Shown: one piece after another, positions 11,366 to 22,500 of the stretch
How positions within the stretch are numbered: position 1 is the first letter of the stretch
How the letters are laid out: each line of letters opens with the position of its first letter
Position numbers and translations under genes: made by a program
NCBI GenBank assembly: GCA_030686995.1
Contig: CM060704.1
Span: 121,002,042 to 121,066,041, forward strand
DNA length: 64,000 bases
Source of the DNA: Artemisia argyi
Taxonomy: Eukaryota > Streptophyta > Magnoliopsida > Asterales > Asteraceae
Direction: 5' to 3'
Notes under the pieces: model-generated
Seen by the model: the letters and a program-made list of their open reading frames with translations, nothing else
What the model was told of the DNA's origin: nothing
The model's database searches: none

Positions 11366-12600
11366 AGGGGTTGCTTCACATATCCTTGTATAGTATCAAA
11401 TCAAAAAGAAAATAGAAAAATATAAAACCTATAAAAACCATAAAATCTGAAAAATCACAAAAATTCAAAAATATTCTTCTCTCGACATGTCTCTTGTATA
11501 ATCGATATTATGTATGTTTCTAGAAATGTCATTCAATAATGACACGGAATCATACATATGCTTGAGCAAGAGTTTTTCGGTTTCAAATAAAGTTGTTTTC
11601 AAAAACATGTCGTATCTCAAACCATTCTTAATTATGGCTTGCAGTCATTTCAGGCTGCAACCCGGACTTCAAAATTATGGCTTGCAGTCATTTCAGGCTT
11701 CAACCCGGACTTCAAAATTATGGCTTGTAGTCATTTCAGGCTACAACCCGAACTTCAAAATTATGGTTTGCTATTACTTCATATAGCAACCCGGTTTTCA
11801 AAATAAGGAAAACACGTTGCCAAAAAGACGGTTGTTCCTAGCAAAGGGTGCCGTTCATCCGAGCGTGAATTACTTTATATTCATGCACCCTCGATCTAAT
11901 GTACGCTTCAGTACATTATTTCTTGATAAAGAAGAGAAATCTTCTTTTTATCGCCAAATACTTTCCCTTCTATGATTTTTCCGGAAAGTGTTTGTGCAAA
12001 ACTTGGTGGTACCATGAAATTTTGAATGAAAATCAAATTGAACTCCAAAGTTTGATAAAATTTTCTCTCAATCAATGACTTTTACATTTTATGAAAATAT
12101 TTCAGTTTTAACATCCGTCATTGATTGAGGGGGAGAGTGATTTCTCAAAATTTTATGTATCATCAAAACTCCCCACACTTCGTACATAAAACCTTGCAAC
12201 AAAAAGATTTGTGATGGTTATGTGTCAGAATGAGTAAACTTTCAAAGAGTTTTCGTTAAAACTTCGAATATTTTGATAACTCTTCAAATCTGACACATAA
12301 CAACCTCCCTCACAGTTTGAGGGGGAGCAAGAAAAAGGTTCCTTTTATCAGACAATATTAAAAAATTAACCGCATTTCTCTCCCAAACGTTTTCTAACTT
12401 ATTTAAATCAATTGAGATAAAAAATCTCTAAAGATTTGAAATTTTTGATCGGGGGAGAGAATGTGATTTAAATATGAAAAACAAAAGTGATCTTTTAGAC
12501 TCAATAAATGTGCTCCCACATATGTGCTAAACTCATTCGAATATCGATGCACATATTGAGGGGGAGCAAAAGGCGTTTGTGGAAGCTATACCAAAGACCG
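11366..12600 (+). ncRNA. Structured 3' region of the copia RNA: hairpins, each large stem ending in a purine tract
   Basis: Non-coding. Besides the 43-bp repeats it shows an 8-bp stem (11898-11905/11911-11918) and a GAAA-loop hairpin (11925-11952). There are also inverted repeats that flank or end in GGGGGAG tracts: 13-bp arms 12067-12079/12117-12129 with tract at 12127; 13-bp arms 12217-12229/12289-12301 with tract at 12319; crossing arms 12376-12384/12453-12461 and 12401-12410/12464-12473 with tract at 12451; and 12500-12513/12549-12560 with tract at 12558. Classing it as an RNA element of the retrotransposon transcript is an inference from these structures. Confidence 0.5.
11633..11804 (+). 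repeat. 43-bp tandem repeat, each unit a hairpin with changed but pairing stem
   Basis: Four units start at 11633, 11676, 11719 and 11762. Each has TATGG(C/T)TTG..., a stem, a loop such as TCATTTCAGG, and AACCCGG. Stems: TTGCAG/CTGCAA (11639-11644/11655-11660); TTGCAG/CTTCAA with one mismatch (11682/11698); TTGTAG/CTACAA (11725/11741); TTGCTAT/ATAGCAA (11768-11774/11783-11789). The sequence changes on both sides while pairing is kept. Confidence 0.75.
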
Positions 12601-14390
12601 ACCATTTATCTTTATGCATGGAGTTATAAGGTTAGTTAAGGTTAGGTATGAGTTCCCATGATCCACCAGAACCGAAAGGATCTTCCCAGGGACAATCCAT
12701 AGATAGATTAGAAGTCCTTAGGAATGATTGAAAAAAGGAGTAAAGTGAGAAAGGGAAGAGTGCGGACTGAGATAGAGCTAGGACTGGAACAAACCCAACA
12801 AGGTTCTAGTGGTGAAGTCTCGGTAAGCACTGAAGGGGTTGAAGAATTAAAAAGAAATGAAATGAGAAAGGGTGAAAAGAAATAGCCCTCCAAATATTCA
12901 ACCATTAGGGCAGAAACCGGGTTCAATTCATAATCTACTAGTAGTTACTAAGGTAACACTAGTATTGAAGACAAGACGTCATGGACCCAGTGACGCACTG
13001 CACTAAACTTCCTAACCACTCAAGTTCTCTTAAAAGAACTTGTTTCAATCTCACAGGGAACCCTGTGCAATGTATCGACCGCTCATCGCGAGCTATGTTG
13101 ATACCTAAAACAGGAGACGCCACTCCAGTCTCCAGGAGCGGATCAAAATGCACTATTGAGTCTAGAGCCATGAGATCATCCATAAATCTCGTTAGGACAC
13201 ATTCCGAATATGCTTATTGTTTCACACAATGTGGAAAATAAGATAAAATATTTAGAGTCCTACGCATTATCCTTGTGGTATTGCCAGAACATCCGAGTGA
13301 TATGAAAATATTCACAATGAAGATGGAAATCCTTCTAGAGCGAACATCACTCAAGCTCTTGGTAGGAGATATGTGAGATCCATCTTGGATCAATGATCAA
13401 GTGACAACTGGAAAGCAACGATGGTGCGATTCAAAATTGAATCAAACTTGTTTCAGGATATGGATTGACGGATACTTTTGCCAAAACCTCTCAATGTGCT
13501 CACCAACTAATCTTTCGAGCACATTGATTGTGTAATATCTTTCAAACAAAAGTATTTTTGATGGAAATGTGATTCAAAGCATAAAACTCTCGTCGTGTCT
13601 CAAAAATGTTTATCATAGGACACGCGAGTGATTTCTATAAATCAATTTCTCATCAATCCGTGAATATCAATTCACCGATTCACTCTATCGTGCTATCTGC
13701 TTTGAGACGTTCCGGTATGAGAACATGCTTAGTATGAAGATTCCAAAGTGGATTCTTTGGAAAATTCATTACTACAAGCTGGAAATTCCTGTCAAGGAGG
13801 GTCTTCGTTTAAAAGAGACTCTACCTGATCACAGGTCGGTTTTCACAAAACTGGAGGGTAGTCTGTCCTCACAGAACGAATGACAAAGCCATATTCGTTC
13901 TCTATCTTTATTGCTAACTGTTTTATTTCAAGGACACATATAAAGATGGCGTTGATGGCTGCCGTTTTCAGCTGAATCGGGTCAATCCATACCTCATGCT
14001 CACACATCCCCCACACTATCAATGAAGATGAGAGACTTGCTACAACAAATGTTGTGAGACTACCAACAACGTTTCCGCAACTCTGATGAAAAAGTCTCCT
14101 GATCTACAACACTAATGCAATGTCTCCTGATACAGAAGGGTGTGAGCATGATGGTCCTAAATTCACTACATCACATGAAGGCGATACTGCTATGGATGAG
14201 CTTGGAGATTTACTATGGCTGATGATCTCAAAGAAGCTCAAGGATCACACATTACAAAGGAACGCAATTCACAAGTTCGCTTGCTAGATGTACAAAGTGT
14301 GAAGAAAAGTGAAGAATCAGATCCTACGAGCTACAAAGACTAAAGAATGCTTAAAGACCAAAGATCTTAATTTCAAAGGTGACCTCACTT
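12601..14390 (+). other. Remaining non-coding region before the 3' LTR
   Basis: No ORF with a recognisable product on either strand. In other copia lineages an env-like gene can occupy this place, but I see no membrane segment or long frame. Composition resembles the rest of the element. Confidence 0.6.
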
Positions 14391-14400
14391 AGGGGGAGAT
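14391..14400 (+). other. Polypurine tract of the copia element
   Basis: AGGGGGAGAT directly abuts the TG of the 3' LTR, the expected site for plus-strand priming. Confidence 0.85.
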
Positions 14401-14759
14401 TGTTAGGAATACAAATATTCCTGTAAAAGTCTCGGTCACCTAATGATTGTAATAGCATTAAGTTAGCTCGTAGTTAGTTTGTTTATTAGTTAATTAGTAT
14501 TAGTTTAAGTAACACCGTGGAAGAAGGACGGGTCTTCACCCACTGTATGCCTGATCCACAGCCCGGGAGTGGGCGTTATATTGTAAGTATAAATACCCCT
14601 CTCCACATGTGGAGAGGGTTGGACCTTCATTCACAAGCTAATACATTTCTGTTTTTCTCTCAAGGTTCCTTCCTTTCTTTCTATCCTCTCCTCCCCCTCA
14701 CTTCTAACGAATCACCAACCATAAGATAAATATGTTTCCTACATAGTTAGTATTATACA
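14401..14759 (+). repeat. 3' LTR of the copia element
   Basis: 359 bp, the same length as the 5' LTR, with four mismatches by eye. It ends TATTATACA and is followed by the GTTGT target duplication at 14760-14764. Confidence 0.95.
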
Positions 14760-14764
14760 GTTGT

Positions 14765-15467
14765 CATAGAGAGCAAGATCTTCTATGAGTTCCCATGATT
14801 CTTCCGCACTTAGATCACGTAGCTTACCACCGGCCGATTGGTCAATGGTTCGCCTTGTGGAGAGATCGATATGGTCATAGAAGATTTGGACTTGGAGCCA
14901 AAGATCTATGCCATGATGAGAGACTTTTTGGAGTAAGTCCTTGAAACGAGTCCATGCTTCATATAGAGTTTCACCTTAACGTTGTTGGAACATCAAGATA
15001 TCATTTCTAAGCTTGGTAGTTCTCCCCGGTGGGAAAAATTGAGCAAGGAAACGTGTGGTGAGATCATCCCATGAGGTGATGGATCCCGCGGGTAAACGTT
15101 CAAGCCATTGACTAGCTTGATCACGTATAGAGAATTGGAATAGGCGTAATTGGGTCGACTCTCTAGTTGTAACATCAAGGTCTATAGAATCTACGATTTT
15201 AAGGAAATCCTTGAGATGTTGGTTAGAATCTTCGGAATGAAGTCCATGGAATGCACATCCGCTTTGCACCAACCGGATGGTGTCGGATCTCAAGGGGGAC
15301 ACATTGGCTCCTTGGGTGAGCTCAATAGTGTTTTGATAGCCTTGGTGGCTAGGGCGGGAATACTCTCCTAGGGTTCGGGGCCTAAGAAGTTGGTTTGCTA
15401 GTGGTGGGTTTTGTGGGTGGTTTTGTTGTGGTGGGTTGAAGGGTTCAAAGATGTTACCACCTTCCAT
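14765..15467 (-). pseudogene. gag: Outer element gag, N-terminal part
   Basis: The start codon is at 15467, about 22 nt from the Tat insertion. The first 163 codons run to an in-frame TAA at 14976-14978. They give a Pro/Asn-rich N-terminus followed by a Retrotrans_gag-type capsid segment with the typical pattern of GCAFHGLHSED, FLKIVDSID, LRLFQFSIRDQASQWLERLP and LTTRFLAQFFPPGRTTKLRNDI. Past the stop the same frame continues with recognisable capsid sequence up to the copia target site at 14764, and it resumes in phase at 2149 beyond the copia element. The stop and the insertion make it non-functional. Confidence 0.85.
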
Positions 15468-15489
15468 GATGTCGAATGGTAAAGGTTAC

Positions 15490-15979
15490 TGTTGATACAA
15501 AAGTTGGGCGTTACTAGTTTGGACTCCTGCTCTCGTACCAATTAGCTCTTAATGCTTGAAACCTGCGCACTAAGAAAGTAAACAAACACCGTTAGGCTTA
15601 TCGTGGGATTGTTTCCCATGATTATCCTCCGGCGTGAGAGTAAGTAATCGGTTTAGGGTAATATTGAAGAGTTATGGTTTGTAAATCGTACCTTTAATGA
15701 GAATTATATCATTCTATATATAGGCGCAGAATCCTTGTAGGTTTCGTGCTCCTTACTCTTCGCACACGTAGTGCTTATCTGGTCCTAGGATATTTATCCG
15801 TAAATAGAAGATCCGTTATCTAGACCATAGATAGTTTTGTTGGGTTTGGGCCTACGTGAGCCCAACCCATTGGTAGTGTGGCCCAAATCATTGTTATGAT
15901 AGCCCACTTGTGGTGGGTTTGAGCTTTAGTAATGTTTATCATTTGGGCTCATGGCCCAAATATAGACTATACGTCATCA
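15490..15979 (-). repeat. 3' LTR of the Tat element
   Basis: On the plus strand it runs from TGTTGATACAAAAG to ATACGTCATCA. It is 490 bp against 489 bp for the partner at 58535-59023. A minus-strand TATA box lies at 15711-15721 (complement of CCTATATATAG). Confidence 0.93.
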
Positions 15980-15996
15980 TGTCCCCCCAGTCTAGT
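15980..15996 (-). other. Polypurine tract of the Tat element
   Basis: The minus strand reads CTAGACTGGGGGGACA just before the LTR TG. The plus strand shows TGTCCCCCCAGTCTAG. Confidence 0.8.
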
Positions 15997-16210
15997 GTGC
16001 GCGGCTTGTAGTCGCGGATGCTAGACTAGTGAAAGCAACGGTAAGTGTGGCGGGAAAAGTAACCGCCCAATATTTGGGACTATGTATCTAGTCCAAAATA
16101 TCCTCAAAAATGCCTAGGGAAACGGGGAGTGTGCCCACGTATATATCGGGAAGTGGGAAAAAGTGCATGTACCCTCTCGTTTACTAGCCACACGATCATG
16201 TTAGTGGATT

Positions 16211-16253
16211 CCACGTGGCTAGTTTTCTAGGGTTTTTGTAACTCTATATAAAC
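16211..16253 (+). promoter_or_regulatory. Promoter of the antisense gene: perfect G-box and TATA box
   Basis: CCACGTGG, a palindromic G-box, lies at 16211-16218. CTATATAAAC at 16244-16253 is a strong TATA box about 145 nt upstream of the start codon at 16398. Both face the plus strand, opposite to the Tat element. G-boxes are bound by bZIP and bHLH factors in plants. Confidence 0.7.
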
Positions 16254-16397
16254 ATCGCCTCCCATTTTACTAAAGAACTCACAGTAAAAAACATACTTCC
16301 GCCATTTTCAAACTTCTTCAAAGCTTTTTTATGAGAGCAACTGTTTTATTAGGTAACCGCGAATACGCGCCGTAGCTAATATTGTCATACCTTAGAA

Positions 16398-18901
16398 ATG
16401 GTTCATCAATTAGAAGAGTTTCCTTCTGAAATGGACGAGGATGAACTGCGTCAGTTCTCCTCTGATTATTTCATTCCCCTAGATGTGCATCCGGAAGTAC
16501 CGGGGCCAAACGCGTGTATCGCGGATTTCCCTGAGGGAAAGATAGGGTTATATACGCGCTTCTTCGAGTATGCGAACCAGCGCGTACCTATATCCCTATT
16601 CTTGAGCAATGTGCTCAACTTCTACCGCCTTCACATTTCCCAGCTGCACTGTATAGGTACGGCGAAAATATCAAATTTTGAAATAAACTGTCGTTTGCTA
16701 GCGGTCAACCCTACCATTAACCTATTCCGTGCGTTTTATCGCACAACGTGGTCGCATGGATGGGTGTCTTTTGCGAAGCGCTCTGGGCGCCTTCAGTGTT
16801 ATACAGAGAAGGTGGATTCCCTTAGGGATTGGAGGGAAAATTTTTTCTGGGTATATGATGTAGTATTTCCCTCGCCGTTTGAGTTTTATACTCAAGGGAC
16901 GCTGCCAAGGGATGAGCGCCCTTTACCCGGTTCGTATAGCACGGAGGATGCGGATACGATTGATGCCAACCGCAACCCCATTAACTCCTACCCTAAGGAG
17001 TTTTTGGTTCACATGGGGCTGAGTCGCAACTATTTCCATGGTTCTGACGAGGTTCCAACCTTCCTCGATGAGAGCGGCCGGGGTGGGTGCTTGTCCTTTT
17101 TCACCTTCGCTTCAATAATGTAACTGCTCCTTTATATGTAATTTCAATAACTAAGTTGTTTTTGTTATTTCTTCATGTGTCGCGCAGAGATGGATTTGTT
17201 TGCCGTGGTGAAGCTTGAGAAGCCCAAGCAAGTGATGGTGGGGGTGCGCCCTCTTAGGGACAATGAGGAGCCAATTTTGGAAGCTACTGCGGGACACACA
17301 ATGGTGTTGGCGCAAGATGGTCCTGAGGATTCTCCTCTTGTTGCTGCGCTCGTGACTCCTGTGCAGAGCATTCCTCTACTGGGCTGCAGTCCCCCGTGGT
17401 AGAGGAATTGCATGCTGAGTCCTCCGACAGTGTGGAGGTGCTGGAGCCTAAGGGAAGTGCGCAGGACACAAAGCGCAAGGGAGCGTCTGATGGCGCTGGT
17501 ACTTCCAAGAGAAGGCGCCATCTGATTACGGATGAAGAATCATCCGCAGTAGATGAGATATCCGCTACTGGCGCGGATAAGGAGATTGCGAAGTCTTCTC
17601 CCTTTTTGTAAGTGATGATCACGTTTCTTTTGTATTACTTTGTCATAATATGTTCTGATCTTCTTCTTTTTGCTTGTAGTGACCATGCTGCAGAGGGTGA
17701 TGCGGCATTTGTTGAAAGCGTGGTCCCCCCCTCAGGATGCAAATGTGGAGGAGACAGTGAAGGTCGCTGAGGAGGTATCTGCGCAGCAGTTGATGGAGGA
17801 GCTAGTTGCTGCTGCTGAGCGTCAGACTGAGTTGGTCGCTCAGTTGAAGACGCGGTATGTTGGGGAGAGCAGCAGCCTTGCTCAGAAGGACGAGGAGATT
17901 GCCATGCTCCGTGCGCAGTTAGCTGATGCGCGAGCGGAGATAGAGTCCGTCAAGGCGCTTGCTGAGAAGGTCACTGATGAGAAGTTGACCGTGATGGCTG
18001 AGCTGCAGCGTGAGTGCGGGGAGCTGCATCAGTTCAGGTCGAACTTAACCTGGGGGATAAGGTATCTGGAGGAGAAGAAGGCTAAGCACTTCGGCCATAT
18101 TGAGAACCTTTGCACACAAGTTCAGAATGCCTTGAAGGTGCAGGAGGACAAGCTGCGCAGGCTGAGTATAGAATACGATGAGGAGTTATATCCTCATGTT
18201 ATGTCTACAATCGCTGAGCGCAGGTATGTGTTGTTTATTCTGCGATTTTCTCTTATCACATGTGTTAATATTCATTCTTTTGGAGTTGGAGTCCCCGGAG
18301 GTGTTGGAGGCCTTTGGGAATGTTGTAGAGTGCGCCGTGGAGCGTGGTAGGGCGCAGGCTGTAGAGGAACTCCATGAGGCCAAGATGCTGACCGTGTCAC
18401 TTGCTAAGGTGCCTGGTTATAAGGCGGACGCCTATGACGAGCTTGTGAAGGCTATGGAGGGGATGAAGCTCTTTGAGCTTCCACATATTGTGCGACCAGG
18501 ATTACCCCATAAAGTTGATTATGGAGGGGTTAACCCTGGGGAGGCACATCTTGGAGGACGCAGAGGCTCAACCTGACTTTTTCTTAAAGCCTGACGATTC
18601 GCAGTTGCAGGTTCCAATATTTACGCAGCCGCGTGATATTCTGAACCCCTTCGTCCTTGAGAAGGAGGTTCCCCTGAAAGAAGTCTTGGAACTTCATGTG
18701 GAGAGGGCGGCAAAGAAGAAGGGTGTTAAGGGGAAAGCCATCCTATGTGGTGTAGGCGCTGCGCATATCCCAAGATCAGATGGAGTTGCAGTCAGCGTGG
18801 CGACCGTGTCGCCTAAGGATGCGTTACTTTTGAGGAAGCTCCAAGAGGCTGGGAGCTCTGCTGACCAAGAGCGCAGCCCCGAGCGTTGTCATAGTATGTA
18901 G
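16398..18901 (+). pseudogene. Antisense gene of the Tat element (putative gypsy-type transposon protein, Transposase_28-like)
   Basis: It lies on the plus strand inside a minus-strand element, between integrase and 3' LTR, where Tat elements are known to carry an antisense ORF. Exon 1 (16398-17082) matches, from memory, the plant family named putative gypsy-type transposon: RFFEYANQRVPISLFLSNVL, ISQLHCIGTAKISNFEI, HGWVSFAKRSG, ENFFWVYDVVF. A spliced GTGGGT...GCAG intron (17083-17187) joins it in phase to EMDLFAVV. Exon 2 has a frameshift near 17380 and an RRRH-type basic cluster, and ends at a perfect GTAAGT (17608). Exon 3 (from 17680) is a coiled coil (about 17760-18170) and ends at GTATGT (18224). 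Exon 4 starts at 18286 or 18292 and has another frameshift near 18540. Stop at 18899-18901. Function unknown; frameshifts make it a pseudogene. Confidence 0.8.
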
Positions 18902-19188
18902 ATATAGGCTTTTGTACCTTGTAAATGTATGGTTTTTGTATAAATAATAACTTATATCTTTTGTGCGTGTGCTATGTTATTTGTACTTAGATTGTTATCC
19001 TTTATGTAAAAGGTCACCTAAGATTTAAATTGAAATCGTGATATACTCACATTAAGTACGTGACTTAAAAAAAACAAATCATAAGTATGAAGTTAGGCTT
19101 GCATTTTTTGCAAAAGACTTTTATTAAATGACCAAGAGTCTTGGCTCGTAAATTGCTAAGCATGTACGGTGTACGTGGTATTGCGCAT
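18902..19188. other. 3' flank of the antisense gene
   Basis: AT-rich non-coding Tat DNA with an AATAAT poly(A)-like signal near 18943, about 40 nt past the stop. It ends at the insertion of the composite element at 19189. Confidence 0.6.
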
Positions 19189-19566
19189 TGATGAGGCTAA
19201 AAATGAACCGTTGTTAGGGGGTCATTTAAGCCCGAATTCGAATTTATTTGATCAAATATTGCCCTAAATCGTTCCTTTTGTGATTTTAGGTACTTTTGGA
19301 GGGAATTCTGGAAAAGGAAGCATTGTGGACGTTTTTGGAGCATAAAAGTGAAGAAAACGGCAAAGTCTTAATTTTCCTTGCTGGGAACAGTACCTAACGG
19401 CGTCACAAGCTTCTTCATGACGGCGTCAAGAGTAATACAAGAGGTGGAAGTGGATAAAGTCCGTGACGGTCCTAAAAGTTTTATGCATTGGAGATGACAG
19501 CGTCACGCAAGGCCATCACGTGTAAAATTAAAGAGTGATGGCCTAGATAATTTCCTGAAGGCGTCA

Positions 19567-22500
19567 TGATAAAGTGTTTTTATCGCATATATATAATTTT
19601 TCCGAAGAAATACTCGTGAAAGTATTTCCCGGGTCGTTTTCCCAACGAAGGTAGAATGGAGTCGTGAATTATCGAATCGCGAAATCGTGTCGTGAAAAGT
19701 GGGAAAAAATAATATCAATGAGATGATAATCTATACTACAAGGCATGAAATAAAGCAATTAAAATAAAAATGTAAAGCTATATAAACCTAAAACGCAATC
19801 TATTCTAAAAACGCTAAAAATATTTAAAAACTACGTACGTGCGCGAAATAAAAAGTAAAATAAAGGCTATACTAATCCTACGGGTACATAAATGGTTTTT
19901 CTACTTTCTAAATGATAAAAGTAAATTTTGAGAAAAAGAAAAATATTTTTTCGACTTTTTATTTATTAATTAAGATTTAAAAACTAAAACAAAGAAATAA
20001 AATGGAGAAAATTAGCAAATGATTATATAAAAAAAATTACGAAATTTTAACGGAAATTAGTATATAATAATCTAATCCTAGTAAAAATAAAAATTCAGGA
20101 AAAGCTTTTATTGATAAGCTACAACAAGCTGAAACAGATTTAAAATCCTAATAAGCTAGAAAAAGTCAAAGTGTATAAGAGAATAAATGTTGTAATAACT
20201 AACAGAAAAATCCCAAGGGTGCTAGTGGTGTGGTGATGGTGTGTTGAGGCTTATGATGCAGGAGGTACCAGGTTCGAATCCTGGCACCCTATTTTTGAAA
20301 ACTATTTTATTTTTGAATTTTCTAAGTAAAAACAGATTTAACATACAAAAATAAATGACTTTTAAAAAAAGAACTTTTCACGAAAACTTAAAACAAGTAA
20401 TCTAGTAGCCAACAATTTGATCAGTAGAGAATTACTACTAATCTTAAGCATAAAATCCAATAAACCTGATGCAATTTTATAAGCCTAATGAACAGCTACC
20501 TAAAAAGCTCAATAATTCGAGAAAAGCGCAGATATCTAAACTAGGATTACAAGCTATCTATGGAAACAAAAATCTCACCAAAAGCTCTACTAGAATAGCA
20601 TCTATGAAGCAAAGAAGAAGGCCTAGTTAGACAAGAGGACTGCTGAACATAACAAAAGTAGCAGCAGGTCTAAAGTAGAGTGGGTTTAAGCTCTTGCATA
20701 ATCTGAAAATCAATAACCAAAGGTGCACAATAGAAAAACAAACAAGCAAGGAACAAGCATACAAAAAATTCAGACAATGAAGGGCTAATATGAGCTTGTG
20801 ACAATCAGGCCAAAGAGACTAGATTGGACAGAAAGGGAAGAGCAGGGGAGTGATGTAAGGGTTAAATTAAGCTACTAGAAAATAAGCTAATCCTAAACTA
20901 AGCTCAAACATCTAAACTTAAGCTAATAACCTACACCTAAAAGCAATACGGGGAATTAAGAATCAAGATTACACCATGAAAAATGCTTATGAAAACTGTC
21001 AGATAAGACCTTTTGAAACTTGTTAAAACTTTTGAAAAACAACCTGATGAGTGACTAGTTGATGAAAGTGGGTAAAAATATATTTTAGGAAAATTAGGTA
21101 CCAAATTCAGATAGTGCACAACTACTCTATCATAAGATGAGCCTAATGAGAGCGAAATTAACAACAAAAAATGGTCTTATCCAAATCCACCCTATATTAT
21201 TGCTAGTAGACTGCTATGAAACTAGAAGATTAAACCTCTAATGCAACTGCTATAAAACAACCAGAAACTGATGCAATTTACTCCTAAACTAATACTATCG
21301 TCAAATTACACCTAAATTAAATCCAAATTATGTCCTAACCATATTTGACTAACAGAAGTCAATGAAACCAAACACTCCATAAAATCTGTTAACACTAGCT
21401 GTTGATGAAATAGACTTCTAATCTCCAACTTTTTTTTTTTTTTTTAATTCTGACTTAATTAACTAAAAAATAGACCTAAGTGATTGATTAAAACTACTTT
21501 AAACTACTAAAACATAAAAATACAGGCCATGTAACACTAAGACAAATTATGGGCACATATTAGATAATAAGCTAACAAAACATAAGAAAAGCAAATAAAA
21601 AGTATTAACAAGTAATAATAAGCTAAAACAAACCGGATTAAGCTAAAAAGACAGAGATTATGCTAATAATAGAAGAAGTGCAAAACTATAAAAGGATATC
21701 TTACTTAACTGATGGCTGTATTGGAAATTGAAACTGAACATAACACTATGAAACTCACAGTAAGCTATAAGAGCTTATATGATCTTATGAAATCAACAGA
21801 GAACATTATTTAAAGCATTTGAAAGAAATGAACAATTATTTAAGAACAATTGAATTTTTATTAAAAACTTGAATGAGTTACAATAATAAAAAGGAAATAC
21901 AGAGATTTTTGAAAGAAAAGTAATTGAAAAAGACAATCAGCACCTCTATTTTAAGCTAAAATTACCCTAAAAACTATACTAGACTAAGCTACTCCTAATG
22001 GCTAACCTAATTTATGCCTACTCCTAATGGCTAAAATGTAGTGAGGAGAGGCCTATTTATAGCTGAGCTGAGTAGCATCTAGAATTCGAATAGAAGCTTC
22101 ATGATTCTTTAATCTCATCCCTTTATTACACCATGATCTCCAATCTTCAATTGTAGCCTTTGGATTAGATTGGTGAGGTGTTTAAGCCAATGAGATAGCT
22201 CAAAATGTCCACTCTGGCAATCCTTGGATTTAATCTCTCTGACACGTGCTCAGTGCTTCTAGAATGAGTATCCAATGATTGGATTGACGTGGTGTATCCA
22301 ATCATTGGCTGCCATGTGTCCATGCTTGATCCTTCTCTATGTTATGCTCCAAATACGTGGGAAATGCTTCTAGAAAGGTTAATTATTGGGAATTAATGTG
22401 GAGATGGGTAATTGATGTAAAGGTAAAACTAGGGTTCATGTGGAATGGGAGGTTGGGGATGTACGGGGTAAAATGGGGAAGAGGGAAAGCTTTTTATTAT

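Larger units (their letters stand above)
2155..14759 (+). mobile_element. Complete Ty1/copia element with perfect target duplication
   Basis: A 12,605-bp element bounded by TGTTAG...TACA LTRs of exactly 359 bp each. The order is LTR, initiator tRNA-Met type primer site, leader, gag, a very long coiled-coil region, protease, integrase, reverse transcriptase, RNase H (the copia order), 3 kb of structured non-coding DNA, polypurine tract and LTR. GTTGT flanks both ends (2150-2154 and 14760-14764). The two LTRs differ at 4 positions by eye (1.1%). With an assumed 1.3e-8 substitutions per site per year this is about 0.4 million years. The coding region carries at least four stops and one frameshift. 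Confidence 0.95.

Noticed and set aside
20216..20290. A functional tRNA gene
   Set aside because: The acceptor-like and T arms are good, but no proper D arm, anticodon stem or clear anticodon can be drawn, and it sits in LTRs. Treated as tRNA-like.
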